A stretch of 42,781 nt of DNA from an uncultured Paraprevotella sp. (GCA_944320775.1 CALUIV010000026.1:1-42781), one strand, 5' to 3'. Positions 15,394 through 25,343 are shown, counted from the stretch's first letter. Notes: generated by a model not told the origin, from the sequence alone. Numbers and translations are program-made.

Positions 15394-18087
15394 ATGAATG
15401 AGATTATGAAAAAAAATATATTAGTTGCTTTAACTGCTTCTTTGTTTGCGGGAAGCAATATTTCGGCTCAGGTTTTTGGAGATAAAGACATGATTCTGTT
15501 GGCTACACAGCGTGTTTCTTTGGGTTATCAGGATACGGTTTTTTACGTTCCTTATTTGTCAAATACAGATGTGACGGTTGAGTCTGATGCATCATGGATT
15601 ACGGCCGAGGTGAATGAAAAATCAAAGAAAATCCGTCTGGCAATCGAGGCAACGACATCACCTGAAAAAAGAACTGGCGTCGTTCGTGTGACTAATGCCG
15701 ACAAGTCGTTCGCCCGAACATTTACAGTAGATCAGACTAAGGAAAACTATGCTGTGTTTGCTCCATCTAACAAGCTGCCCATCGCCAGCGCGTCTGCTTC
15801 CAGTTCGCAATCAGGAGAGGGGATTGAGCGTACGTACGACGGAAATTCTTCTACATTATGGCACTCATCATATGGTGGTGTAACTTTCCCGGTGACGTTG
15901 ACTTATAATTTTGATGGTGTAGAACAAATAGATTATTTACGCTATATTCCGAGAACAAGCGGTAAGAATGGTTGTTTTAAGGAAGTGGAAGTATGGGTGA
16001 AAACAGTAGACGCAGATGAATTTGTCAAGATGGGAACGTACGATTTTGGCGGCAACAACTCACCTTATGACGTTTATTTTGATGAACCTATAATGAATCC
16101 GGCTTCCATTCAGTTTAAGGTGCTCTCAGCAACAACCGAACAAACAGCCAATTTTGCCAGTTGTGCGGAAATGGAATTTTACATAAGCCCTGAAAATACG
16201 GAAGATCCGAATCAGACTATATTTACTTCTGACCTGTGGGATGGTTTGCAGCCGGATGTTACGCAGAAAGAAGTTGATGCTTTGACTAATCCTTACAGTA
16301 AATTTGTAGCCCAGCAATTGCTGGACAATGCTGATGAATTTACGAAAGACCGTATCGCCAGCTACGAATGTGTGCTGTCACCTGAGCAACTCTCAGCTCT
16401 TTGGAATACTCCTGGAAAATATTATGATCATCTTCAGGGAGTTACGGGTATTAATATCTCTAAAGGAACGTCGGGGGTTGCAGTTTCCGGATTGCCTAAT
16501 GGCAAGACGGCTACATTAAAAGTGGTAGCTTGGTATGCCGGCGAGAAAGCAGGGCCGGCTGAGTATTCTTATACCCTTCAGAATGGACTCAATATCATTA
16601 ATTATACTTCTAATTATGATGGATTGGCTTATATCGCTTATTTCGCAGATAGCCAGGAAGAAGAAGCTACTGCGCCTGCGATAAAGGTACACTTTATCAA
16701 CGGATCCGTCAATGGTTACCTGTCGCCAGATCGTGATAATGGAAAATTGGATACTGTGCTGATGAATGCTAAGAATCGTTGCATTGACCTGGTAGGCGAG
16801 AAAGTTCATTCTATCTGGCAAGTTTCCGGAATGAGAAACTACTGTAAGGCTATTGACGGTACATCGAAAGGTTACGTGCAGTTTATGAATGTTTTGGATA
16901 CACTCGTCGGTTGGGAACATCATCTGCTGGGCTTTGATAAATATAATCGGGTGCCGAAAAACCGTACTTGTGCATATGTAAACTATACCTATTATATGTT
17001 TCAGGGGTATTATGGCGTTTCCTTTATGTATGATCAGGAATCACGTGTGTTGAACTGTAATACCATTATGAAAAATGACGGTGATGCAATATGGGGATTG
17101 AGTCACGAATGGGGACATCAGCATCAGATGCAGCCCTATTTCTGCTGGGCCGGTCTTGGAGAAAGTTCCAATAACATGAATTCTTGTGAGAATGTGCTTC
17201 GTATGGGATATCATGATAATTATCATGCTGGCCGAATTAAAAGTGCATGGAATGGTGCATACGCTACGTTCTTTACCAATGTGAACAACACGTACCAGTC
17301 AGAACTTAATGACAAAGGTGAACCCGAGCCAACATATTGGCGCATGAGATCTTATGAATGGATTGATCGTTTTAGCTGGTGTCCGGCTGTTCAGGCAGAG
17401 ATTCGCAGACAATATGCTACCTATTATAAAAACGGTGCTTGGCAAATACCATCTATTGCTTCTGATCCAGAACATGCAATTTCCACAAACGAAGTTAACG
17501 TTGAGCAGAATACTGCTCCTTTCTATATGCTGCACAATTATTTCAGCTATACTTTGCCTAAGGAAGGGGATAGCTCAAAGAAAGACTTCCAGCTGGATCT
17601 GTATGAGGCTTTGCGTCAAACGGATGACCCGAACGGTTCTGTAATTGAACCGGGAAAAACAGAAGTCGATAAATATGAACTTCTGGCAAGCGCACAGAAC
17701 GGCAACAAGAATGGAAAATATGATGAGTTTGTGAAAGACTATCCGAATTCATGTTGGGTTACGAAGGGTTATATCAGAAAGGGTGCAACATGGACTGAAA
17801 ACAGTGTTCCGTTTATTCTGAATTATATCAGAAAGGCTTCGCGCATTTCCGGTTACAATCTGTTTGACTACTTTGATAAATTCGGATTCCTGCGTACGAT
17901 CATCATGACTATCGGAGATTATGGTGACAAGGATTATGTTATGATGGAGGATATGAAAGCTGAATTTAAGAAAGATATGGAAGCGTTGGGCTTGAAAAAA
18001 ATTGATGAAGCCATGATGGAAAAAATGGCTCATTCTGATCTGCCAATCTATGAGACTCCGGATATTCCTAACGAACCAGCTAAATAA
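15394..18087 (+). CDS. M60 (enhancin-like) mucinase-type zinc metallopeptidase, BACON-CBM32-M60
   Basis: An 897-residue secreted protease likely to cut O-glycosylated proteins. The architecture matches B. thetaiotaomicron BT4244 as I remember it. The signal peptide begins MKKNILVALTA; the true start may be the ATG at 15406 instead of 15394. A BACON-like domain lies at about 30-115 (ASWITAEV and TFTVDQT). An F5/8 type C (CBM32-like) domain lies at 120-265 (TYDGNSSTLWHS). The M60 domain is about 400-860, with the zinc motif H571-E-W-G-H575 and downstream E590 in GLGES, which together fit HExxHx(8-28)E. No T9SS CTD or lipobox is present. It is the last gene of the sulfatase B/LRR unit and is followed by a terminator at 18149. 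Confidence 0.88.
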   Translation: MNEIMKKNILVALTASLFAGSNISAQVFGDKDMILLATQRVSLGYQDTVFYVPYLSNTDVTVESDASWITAEVNEKSKKIRLAIEATTSPEKRTGVVRVTNADKSFARTFTVDQTKENYAVFAPSNKLPIASASASSSQSGEGIERTYDGNSSTLWHSSYGGVTFPVTLTYNFDGVEQIDYLRYIPRTSGKNGCFKEVEVWVKTVDADEFVKMGTYDFGGNNSPYDVYFDEPIMNPASIQFKVLSATTEQTANFASCAEMEFYISPENTEDPNQTIFTSDLWDGLQPDVTQKEVDALTNPYSKFVAQQLLDNADEFTKDRIASYECVLSPEQLSALWNTPGKYYDHLQGVTGINISKGTSGVAVSGLPNGKTATLKVVAWYAGEKAGPAEYSYTLQNGLNIINYTSNYDGLAYIAYFADSQEEEATAPAIKVHFINGSVNGYLSPDRDNGKLDTVLMNAKNRCIDLVGEKVHSIWQVSGMRNYCKAIDGTSKGYVQFMNVLDTLVGWEHHLLGFDKYNRVPKNRTCAYVNYTYYMFQGYYGVSFMYDQESRVLNCNTIMKNDGDAIWGLSHEWGHQHQMQPYFCWAGLGESSNNMNSCENVLRMGYHDNYHAGRIKSAWNGAYATFFTNVNNTYQSELNDKGEPEPTYWRMRSYEWIDRFSWCPAVQAEIRRQYATYYKNGAWQIPSIASDPEHAISTNEVNVEQNTAPFYMLHNYFSYTLPKEGDSSKKDFQLDLYEALRQTDDPNGSVIEPGKTEVDKYELLASAQNGNKNGKYDEFVKDYPNSCWVTKGYIRKGATWTENSVPFILNYIRKASRISGYNLFDYFDKFGFLRTIIMTIGDYGDKDYVMMEDMKAEFKKDMEALGLKKIDEAMMEKMAHSDLPIYETPDIPNEPAK

Positions 18088-18148
18088 TTGTGTTATCAGA
18101 TTATTATAGGGTAAATCTTTTAAGAACCTTGTAAAATTATGACTTTTG

Positions 18149-18198
18149 AAACTTACTCAGGTTTACATGAAGTAGCATGTTACCTGAGTAAGTTTTTT
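18149..18198 (+). terminator. Terminator of the sulfatase B-LRR-M60 unit
   Basis: A 14-bp stem AAACTTACTCAGGT (18149-18162) with ACCTGAGTAAGTTT (18182-18195), plus a nested ACATG/CATGT pairing in the loop, followed by more T. Confidence 0.75.
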
Positions 18199-18212
18199 AT
18201 GTTTGATAAATT

Positions 18213-18271
18213 ACCAGCATACAAAAAGCGGAGCACACGGAATAGTGTGGCCCCGCTTTTTATATGCCGGT
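18213..18271. terminator. Terminator after the minus-strand beta-propeller gene, bidirectional
   Basis: An imperfect long hairpin with core AAAAAGCGG paired to CCGCTTTTT and outer arms ACC.GCATA/TATGC.GGT. It separates the convergent units ending at 18087 (+) and 18293 (-). Confidence 0.7.
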
Positions 18272-18292
18272 TAATTTTTAGTACGTATAACG

Positions 18293-19846
18293 CTATTTGT
18301 CTTCTTCTGAATCGGTCTTTATTCTGCCTTTATAATCAGCGTTAATACCTTGGTCATTGTAAATTACTGTTTTAAAGTCTGAATCAGTCCATTGGAGAGC
18401 GTCAGTTGTCAGTTCAGGTACATTATAACTCTTTAGCAGGAGTATGTTCTCTTCTGGATTCTCCTGCGGCAACAGGAAGGCTTTGTGGCCTCGTCCGTTT
18501 CGGTCGAAATAAGCCAGATAAATCCGCGTATAGTTGCCGTCGTCTCTTCTGCTGCTGAATACGATCCATCTGCCGTTGCTGCTCCACGTGTGGTAGCTGT
18601 CCACGTCTTTGCTGTTTGTTTCCGTTAATGCGTAAGTGCTGTCATTTTTCAGGTCTTTTACCCATAGATCGGCACTTTTGTGCCATATATGGAATTGGCC
18701 ATAATCAGCTAGCGTGTACAATAAGAAATCGCCGTTTGGACTTATTTTAGGGACAGAAGCGCTTTTCTTTTGTGACGTACAGTCTACAACCATCTTGGGG
18801 ATACCAAATGTTTTTTCTTTTTCATTGAAGTCTAGAACCTTAATGTTATAGAATAATTGATTGTAGTTTTTGGTTATGAAATCTCTCTTCAGTGAGTCTG
18901 GAATATTGGCTAAATTTTCAGGTTCAGCTACACAGAAATATAATTGTTTGCCATCGGGCGACCAGCAAGGAAAAGTTTCAAATGAATTGTCTGTTTTTAG
19001 AATGTTGAAAACTTCATTCTGTTCCGCATCATAGAAGAGTAAATCGCTACTTAGATCCAGTACTTCTACTTTTTCTTTGTGTTTGATATGGAAAACTTGC
19101 CCGGTATTGTTTGTTGAGAATGCAATCCATTTGTGGTTGGGATGCCATGAGGGATAAACTCCTGAACTTAGAATAGAATCATGTTTGATGATAATTTTTT
19201 TAATCTTTTCTTTATCTGCAATAATGGTACCTCCATGCGCAGCACGAACATGGAAAAGCATGTTTTCTGTCTGGTAGTTCTGATAGTTATGACAATTTAC
19301 GCAATGATTATTGTTGTCATCATATACTTTGTTGTTTTCATATATAGGCGAAACATCAAATGTAGTTAGATTGCGTTGATACAGTCCTAATTGCCTGTAA
19401 AGTTCATAACCTGGTTCTATTAATCTGTAGGATAAGAAACTGTCTATTGGTTCAGCAACGCTTAAAGAATAACTTTTGTATTTTTCCCATTGTTTCTTAT
19501 TGTATCCGTAGATTTGTACTTTTATCTTAGTTCCTATAGTTTGTTTTAGTAATTCTCGCCATTTCTCCGGATTAAACTGTATCAGATTCTGATCCGATTC
19601 CGTAAGCAATTCTTGTCCGTTCTGTCCTTTTAGGCTTACAATATATTTTTCAGCACCGTTGTCAATTGTGAAGTTTAGTGGCGCTATATTCGATGGTATA
19701 ATGATATTCTTGTAGTCTGGATAGAGGTATAGGCTATCAGTGCATTCTATATATGTCTGTGGTATTTTTACCTGTTTATCACACCCTGTACATAAAAACA
19801 TGAGCAAGGTGAGACCTGAAATCTGTTTTTTTATATTCTTGTTCAT
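18293..19846 (-). CDS. CxxCH-bearing TolB/PD40-like beta-propeller lipoprotein 1
   Basis: A 517-residue lipoprotein with lipobox LCTGC and lipidated C22. A conserved beta domain contains NIAPLNFTI (about 53-61), followed by RLIEPGY and LYQRNLTTF. A single CxxCH motif is C182-V-N-C185-H186, the sequence form of a covalent heme c site. After it come PD40/WD40-type propeller blades: HPNHKWIAFSTN, WSPDGKQLYF, SPNGDFLLYT and SSNGRWIVFSSRR. The paralogue at 30932 keeps all these features. It overlaps the upstream membrane-protein gene by one base (TAATG), so it is translationally coupled to it. Whether heme is bound is not shown. The function is unknown; a comparison with the T9SS lipoprotein PorE, which also has a propeller, is inference only. 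Confidence 0.75.
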   Translation of the reverse strand: MNKNIKKQISGLTLLMFLCTGCDKQVKIPQTYIECTDSLYLYPDYKNIIIPSNIAPLNFTIDNGAEKYIVSLKGQNGQELLTESDQNLIQFNPEKWRELLKQTIGTKIKVQIYGYNKKQWEKYKSYSLSVAEPIDSFLSYRLIEPGYELYRQLGLYQRNLTTFDVSPIYENNKVYDDNNNHCVNCHNYQNYQTENMLFHVRAAHGGTIIADKEKIKKIIIKHDSILSSGVYPSWHPNHKWIAFSTNNTGQVFHIKHKEKVEVLDLSSDLLFYDAEQNEVFNILKTDNSFETFPCWSPDGKQLYFCVAEPENLANIPDSLKRDFITKNYNQLFYNIKVLDFNEKEKTFGIPKMVVDCTSQKKSASVPKISPNGDFLLYTLADYGQFHIWHKSADLWVKDLKNDSTYALTETNSKDVDSYHTWSSNGRWIVFSSRRDDGNYTRIYLAYFDRNGRGHKAFLLPQENPEENILLLKSYNVPELTTDALQWTDSDFKTVIYNDQGINADYKGRIKTDSEEDK

Positions 19847-21408
19847 TAGTTTACTCCTGATTTATTTATTGTCTGATTAATTTTTTGATTGGATTTTGAT
19901 GGTAAATTGCCAAAATAGTAATAATATGGGTAGTATCCCTTGTATTGGTCAAACAATTGTTTTTGGCCTTCGTTTTTGTTCTTCATGAATCTCTTTGCCT
20001 CGTTCAGGAAACTCTGATATTTGTTTCTGGCAAAAGCATTAATGCGGAATACTTTTCCAATCTGACTGTTCTTAGTACTTTCCATTGTCAATGCATCAGC
20101 AATGCTGCCTGTTGGTGTACTGCCGATCAGAGGTTGTGTACGTAAAAGAAAATCAGGCATAAGTTTTGTATATAAGCAAGCTGCAATGGAAGCCTTCAGG
20201 GCATTTAATGAACGTCCCTCCAGCATGACGATATTATAGCCTAAAAACGTTGGCTGCCGAAAGTTATATTCAAAATTATCGTAGGTGGGTTCCATTAGCT
20301 TGACTTTTGAGATTTCCGGATCGTTGTTTCTTAAATGTTCATCCTGCAATATTTTTTTATATTTGTCCGTAAACTGGCCTTCGAAAGGAAGCGTTTCCAA
20401 TATTTGTAGATATTTTGCACACAATTCATTCTCATTATTTGCCAATGCGATGAGAGTCAGTCGTTTGAGATAGTAAGCACTTGGACCTTCCATAGTAATT
20501 TTTTCTATGGCACATCTGTTAGCCGGTAAAAGTAATCCGGCATAAAAATTGCAGTCAGCTTCATACATGGAAGTGCCATAGTCAGAATGATGGGTGCGGT
20601 TATGCAGATAAAGGTCTTCGTAGTTATATTGAATATCGAATAAATGTTCATTAAGTAAATCTTTCTGGCTCAGTGCTATGGCGTAATAGGCAGCAATGGG
20701 GCGGCATGAAACTTTGCACTCTTGTGCGCAGGCAATCATTGCGTCCCAGTCTTGTTGCCACATGCAGCGTTGCATATAGGTGGTTGGTCTTACATAGGCA
20801 CGTTTTAGTTCATTAAAAGTAATTATACCTGAAAAGCAAAGGAGCAGGAGACTGGCTCTTATCCACATTTGCTTAGGGGTACTATCCTTTTCTAACAAGA
20901 AAGTTTTGCTGAATAGTTTTCTTTTTGTGAACGTAGAAACAAACAGAGCCTGTAAGAGCAGTATGAGCAGAACACAAAAGGGTATTCCCAGTATCTTGCC
21001 TGTTTCTGTCTGATAATACAGGTCGAATCCTGAATAAACGGTGTAAATGATCCAGCTAAGCGGTAAAATATAAGCAATTAGGATGTTATTACCCCGAAGT
21101 TTAAATGTGTATACTGTCAGGAGCGCTGTGATGGTTAGGATGAGCGCTGTGAGGAAACCTCCTAAAAAAGGATAATAATAAGGCTGTAACAAAGCTCTTC
21201 CGATCAACCATAAATATCCGTAAGGAGAATTGTCCGTAACGAACTTCATTTGTTCTGGATTGGTTGTAAAGAAACTGTATTGTTGAGCTATGTGCAGTAC
21301 ATCACCATAGTACCATCCTAAGAATAATGTTGTTAATGTGCAGAACAGAATGCTGGTAATGATTCTGGTCTTAATGCTTTTCTTTTGTGGCTCTTTCCTC
21401 TTTTTCAT
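19846..21408 (-). CDS. Polytopic membrane protein 1 with soluble C-terminal half (DUF6057-like)
   Basis: A 520-residue protein. About five hydrophobic segments lie at 14-34, 78-101, 107-127, 139-160 and 181-198. A soluble, mostly alpha-helical region at 200-500 looks TPR-like (QQDWDAMIACAQECK, YYAIALSQKDL), and an aromatic C-terminal segment is YYPYYYYFGNLP. The layout and the aromatic tail match the protein at 29232 (TYWYYYFFIAPK). I associate this family with Pfam DUF6057 from memory. The stop codon overlaps the start of the CxxCH lipoprotein gene. A -7 box just upstream and a terminator of the preceding gene make this a two-gene unit. The function is unknown; inner-membrane location is predicted. 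Confidence 0.7.
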   Translation of the reverse strand: MKKRKEPQKKSIKTRIITSILFCTLTTLFLGWYYGDVLHIAQQYSFFTTNPEQMKFVTDNSPYGYLWLIGRALLQPYYYPFLGGFLTALILTITALLTVYTFKLRGNNILIAYILPLSWIIYTVYSGFDLYYQTETGKILGIPFCVLLILLLQALFVSTFTKRKLFSKTFLLEKDSTPKQMWIRASLLLLCFSGIITFNELKRAYVRPTTYMQRCMWQQDWDAMIACAQECKVSCRPIAAYYAIALSQKDLLNEHLFDIQYNYEDLYLHNRTHHSDYGTSMYEADCNFYAGLLLPANRCAIEKITMEGPSAYYLKRLTLIALANNENELCAKYLQILETLPFEGQFTDKYKKILQDEHLRNNDPEISKVKLMEPTYDNFEYNFRQPTFLGYNIVMLEGRSLNALKASIAACLYTKLMPDFLLRTQPLIGSTPTGSIADALTMESTKNSQIGKVFRINAFARNKYQSFLNEAKRFMKNKNEGQKQLFDQYKGYYPYYYYFGNLPSKSNQKINQTINKSGVN

Positions 21409-21426
21409 GATTATAACATTTTACCA

Positions 21427-21434
21427 CAAATTTA
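21427..21434 (-). promoter_or_regulatory. Bacteroidota -7 box of the 21408-18293 pair
   Basis: The minus strand reads TAAATTTG, 18 nt before the ATG at 21408 and just past the terminator of the upstream cargo gene. Confidence 0.4.
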
Positions 21435-21454
21435 CGGATTTTTGTTTCAAAAAA

Positions 21455-21482
21455 AAAGGAAGGTTCCGAAAAACCTTCCTTT
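21455..21482 (-). terminator. Terminator of giant cargo 1
   Basis: Arms AAAGGAAGGTT (21455-21465) and AACCTTCCTTT (21472-21482). On the minus strand the stem is followed by about nine T. Confidence 0.8.
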
Positions 21483-21508
21483 GTAATGAGGATATTTAAT
21501 ATCCAGTT

Positions 21509-24500
21509 TTATTGAACAATTACTTTTTGGTTGCCAATGATGTAAATACCCTTATTCAGACCTTTGAGTGCTTGAGACGGTTTCACATTCTTCTTAATCA
21601 ACAATCCGTCGATGCTGAATACATTAACAGTGCCTTGCTGGGCATCCATGATGGCATCTTTGATTGCAGTGTCCAGCTTATCACCAATCTTGATTGTAAT
21701 AGATTCCGGTGTTGCTTCTTCGTTTTTCACTTCGCCAGCAATGACATATGCTGAGTTCCAATCCAGTTCCTGACCCTTAGTCGTAGGTTCTATGGTTTGT
21801 ATCCGTTCAGTACATACGCCTTCTGTTGTCTTCGTTGTTTCCTTCAAATAGCCAAGACCAGCAGCAGGTACTGTGTTTCCACTATAATAATTTCCTGCAA
21901 GTCCGTTTACAGTCAATGGTTCTTGTGCGAATGTTTTCAGGTCAGCCAGTTTTAAGGTAATGCTAGCTGTATCGGTTGCAGTTGGATTAGGTTTCAACAG
22001 ACTCATATCATTTCCTCCTAAATAGAAGAAAGGTTGTCCTGGCTCCATACTGTACAAAGGTGAGAGAGTCAACTCTGTTTCACTGATAGCCGTTACACCG
22101 TAAGTTGGGATCGCCTGCTCGTCTTTAGAATCGAACATATATTCAATCCCTACAGGATAACACATGGTGTAGAGTTTGCCGGCCTGAACTTCCATAAAGT
22201 TCTTAATTGCCTCTGTCTCGTCAATTTCTACGTATTCACCTTCTTCTGTTCTGTTTTCGTCAGTAGTGTAGATGTCCCAGCAAGAGCCGTCTCCAAGATC
22301 TTTGTTGTCCCAATATACAACCAGCTGTCCAACTGTTTGTGCATGCAATGGATTTGTTTTATCTCCTTGGAAATTGTAACCATCCAGGATAAAGGTTCCA
22401 TAGCCAATTTCACTCAGTTTGTATGCTACCGGAGTTGCGCTCAGTCCGGCACCACCTACGGTCTTTTGTCCGATATAAAGTTTTGTTCCTTCGTTCTGAA
22501 TCGCGTATGCCGTATCGGCCAGGTTAATAAAGCGCCATTTTGCATATTTTACATCAATACCTTTTCTGTTGATGGAATCCAATGTTGCATATCTTAATGT
22601 AGCATTGTGTAAGATTCCGTCCGGTTGTTCAACATAGATAATACCATTTCGTTTATCGTTTCCGGATGCGTCTTGGTCTTTGCCTGTGATATCATAATAT
22701 CTCTTACTTGCAGCAATGTGATACCAAGTACCTTCCTGTTCTTCGTTTGCAGCATTAATCCATCTGATTGTGGCCTTGAATGCGGTTACCGCATTTTCCA
22801 GATTAGCCAATTGTTCTTCAATTGCTGCTTTGGTGTATGAACCATTCGCGTCATTTTCGTCAATGAAGGCGGCTACTTTGTCCATTTCAGCTTTGAAAGC
22901 TGCTTTGTTTTCATCGCTATATGTTCCCGGATCCTTGAAGATTGGCTCTCCGTTCTTTGTCTGCGTACTTTCGCTTACAGCCTGGTTGTAGATTGTTTGT
23001 GCATTCTTATAAGCCGTTTTCAGTTCTGTCGGATCTGCCAATACTGCCATATAGGCATCGTATGCTTCCTGAAGTTTCTGGATATCTTCGTCTGTGGTCT
23101 TGCCTGTTTCAACCTTTAACGCTTCGTTAATGGCTGCTTTCAGTGCGTTTGCTTGCTCCGGAATAAGTGCATTCTGGCAATTGTCAGTTAATGCTGCTTT
23201 ATAGAGTTGTAATTCTGAAAGCGCAAACATTGGGAATCCGCCGATTAAGTTGTTGTTGTTGTTTGATGTAACAACGATTCTGATGAACTGATAAGCTTGA
23301 TCCAGATCGAATCCCGGAGACAGGGTATCGGCTACAGTTGCTCCAAGACCGCCAACTGATGACAGTTTCCGCCAAGGTTCGTTCAAGGTGTCGTTCGTTG
23401 CGTAAATGTCGAATCCTGTTGGAATATTGGCACTATTTCTGCGGATATATTTGAACAGGAAGGTCTTGACAGGATTTTCTTTCAGGTCAATTTGCAGATA
23501 GTGTGCTTCTGCAATTGAACCCTGCCATGCAGAGTGGAAATAGGTTGTCTTGTCGCCGTCTAGCAATGCCGGGAAGCCACCTCCGTCTTTATATGATCCC
23601 CATACCGGACCAATAACATTGGTATATTCTTCATCGTTAGAGATCTGTGCAGCATTAGAAGTCAACTGCGTGTATGATGTCAGCAGACTGTCTTTTTTGT
23701 CATATTCATAGCTTGAACCAATGCTGTATTTGGCTTGTGCTGTTGTGATTAATGCGGCCAGCTCTGCATCCCGTTTGTTTTGCATACCTATTTCCATAAA
23801 CATCTTGGCTGTGTCTGCCGGTATTGGACGTATATACCATGCTGAAGCTGTGTTAGAACCGCCAGAGTATGGGCACAAGGTAGAACCTTTTCCAGCACCG
23901 GATGAGTGCCACTCAGCATGGAATGCATTTTCTCCGTTGTTCCTGATAATATTAAAATCACCTTGCGACAGGGCATTGATTGTGATAGATTGATTTGTAG
24001 AATCGTTGCTGAGTTTTGTAGCGCTGTTTACGTACATTTGTGTACCCATGTTCTTCATGATCCAGGTACCATCCTGTCTGTCAATAAATTCCCAGCCCAT
24101 ATAGGCACTTTCATTATCTAGGTCTTTCCACATCATGACACCGTCGGAAGTAGCATACATCGCTTTTTCTACACCTTGTTGTTTATAGAATTCTTCGTAG
24201 GCACTGACTACTCTATAATAACCGGCTTTCATCGGTTCAGCTTTTAATACAGCCAGTGCCAGCCATGCTTTTTCCAATTCAGCGTAGACTTCCTTACAAG
24301 TTGCTTCATCTGGATTAGGGTTATTGATTGCTTTGTCTGCTTTAGCTTTTGCTTCGTTGTATGCAGAAACAAGTTCCGGATCGTAGGTTCCTGGGCCTGA
24401 TCCACCAATGTAGTTGATTTCTGCTATTTTAGTATATAAAAGTGACAGATCGTCAACACTGTTGTTGGTCATTATCGGGCTGTAGATATTGAACCATGCA

Positions 24501-25183
24501 CCCCAGTCTGTATAGCTGGCTACCCAAGGGCCACCGTATGCTTGGTTGATTGCAACAATCAGTTCTTTTTCTGTATATTCTTTACATTGGGTACATATCA
24601 TTACGTTATCTGTTTCTGGCTGTTCTTCGCCTTCATATGCTCCGTTGATACCCCATTTGCAAGCTTCTGATGCCAATGCAATTGCAAATGCCGATGCTTC
24701 GTTTTTATCTTCTGTATAAACCAGGCGCATTTGTGCTTCAATACCATCTCCTGATGGTACTACGCTACCTTCGAACTCACCATCTTCGTTTTCGATAGTC
24801 TCCTCAAAAAGATATTTCAGGTATTTACCATTAAAATCATTTTTTAAGTAAAAGGTTGGTTTCCCTTTTAAATCACCTTCTGCTGCCTCTAGAGAAAATG
24901 GTGTGTACGGGTCAATTAAGCCACCAATGTTGAGATTACCTTCGATGCTCGAGTTGGCCCAAACCAAACTGTCTGATAATGCTGAAATCCATTTGTAGAT
25001 GAATGCTTCCTCATCCGGATTCGCATTAGGATTGTTAGCGCGTCCTGCACGCATTAAGATTTTGTCGCCGGCCTTAATCGTTGTTGGATCTGTAATAACA
25101 TTACCAACACGAATGCCTGCATACATGGCATTAATTCCGAATAACATAAGAATTAATGCAAGAAAACGATAATGTTTCTTCAT
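21509..25183 (-). CDS. Giant T9SS cargo protein 1 (trefoil-like, FIVAR, F5/8C, sorting CTD)
   Basis: A 1224-residue exported protein with a signal peptide at 1-22 (ending YAG). Residues 25-250 form a Bacteroidales-specific module also seen at the N terminus of the 1207 protein. FIVAR-like helical pairs lie near 268-312 and 675-805. Trefoil-like stretches lie at about 318-455 and 815-975. An F5/8 type C-like carbohydrate-binding domain lies at about 515-665 (ALLDGDKTTYFHSAW and AHYLQIDLKE). A T9SS type A CTD ends VNVFSIDGLLIKKN...KGIYIIGNQKVIVQ. No hydrolase domain is recognised, so a multi-domain surface adhesin or glycan-binding protein is the best inference. It is a tandem paralogue of 25394-29092: 70 of the first 100 residues are identical in an ungapped alignment. 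Confidence 0.8.
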   Translation of the reverse strand: MKKHYRFLALILMLFGINAMYAGIRVGNVITDPTTIKAGDKILMRAGRANNPNANPDEEAFIYKWISALSDSLVWANSSIEGNLNIGGLIDPYTPFSLEAAEGDLKGKPTFYLKNDFNGKYLKYLFEETIENEDGEFEGSVVPSGDGIEAQMRLVYTEDKNEASAFAIALASEACKWGINGAYEGEEQPETDNVMICTQCKEYTEKELIVAINQAYGGPWVASYTDWGAWFNIYSPIMTNNSVDDLSLLYTKIAEINYIGGSGPGTYDPELVSAYNEAKAKADKAINNPNPDEATCKEVYAELEKAWLALAVLKAEPMKAGYYRVVSAYEEFYKQQGVEKAMYATSDGVMMWKDLDNESAYMGWEFIDRQDGTWIMKNMGTQMYVNSATKLSNDSTNQSITINALSQGDFNIIRNNGENAFHAEWHSSGAGKGSTLCPYSGGSNTASAWYIRPIPADTAKMFMEIGMQNKRDAELAALITTAQAKYSIGSSYEYDKKDSLLTSYTQLTSNAAQISNDEEYTNVIGPVWGSYKDGGGFPALLDGDKTTYFHSAWQGSIAEAHYLQIDLKENPVKTFLFKYIRRNSANIPTGFDIYATNDTLNEPWRKLSSVGGLGATVADTLSPGFDLDQAYQFIRIVVTSNNNNNLIGGFPMFALSELQLYKAALTDNCQNALIPEQANALKAAINEALKVETGKTTDEDIQKLQEAYDAYMAVLADPTELKTAYKNAQTIYNQAVSESTQTKNGEPIFKDPGTYSDENKAAFKAEMDKVAAFIDENDANGSYTKAAIEEQLANLENAVTAFKATIRWINAANEEQEGTWYHIAASKRYYDITGKDQDASGNDKRNGIIYVEQPDGILHNATLRYATLDSINRKGIDVKYAKWRFINLADTAYAIQNEGTKLYIGQKTVGGAGLSATPVAYKLSEIGYGTFILDGYNFQGDKTNPLHAQTVGQLVVYWDNKDLGDGSCWDIYTTDENRTEEGEYVEIDETEAIKNFMEVQAGKLYTMCYPVGIEYMFDSKDEQAIPTYGVTAISETELTLSPLYSMEPGQPFFYLGGNDMSLLKPNPTATDTASITLKLADLKTFAQEPLTVNGLAGNYYSGNTVPAAGLGYLKETTKTTEGVCTERIQTIEPTTKGQELDWNSAYVIAGEVKNEEATPESITIKIGDKLDTAIKDAIMDAQQGTVNVFSIDGLLIKKNVKPSQALKGLNKGIYIIGNQKVIVQ

Positions 25184-25230
25184 GTTACATTTAATTTATA
25201 GGTTAGTAAATTTTAAAACTGTATAACGCT

Positions 25231-25239
25231 GTAAATATA
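25231..25239 (-). promoter_or_regulatory. Putative atypical -7 box of cargo 1
   Basis: The minus strand reads TATATTTAC, 48 nt before the ATG. The paralogous gene has TATCTTTAC at a distance of 50 nt. The box deviates from TAnnTTTG at its last base in both genes. Confidence 0.3.
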
Positions 25240-25343
25240 CATCTTTTTGTGATATTACAGCCCTGATCATATGATTTTAACATTATTCAGAATCTTGAAT
25301 AACGGATTCTATGCTATATTATATTGGAAAATAGGAATGAAAA

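Noticed and set aside
18139-18345. 68-codon plus-strand ORF after the M60 gene
   Set aside because: It runs through two terminator hairpins and into the 3' end of the opposite-strand gene, with no recognisable product.
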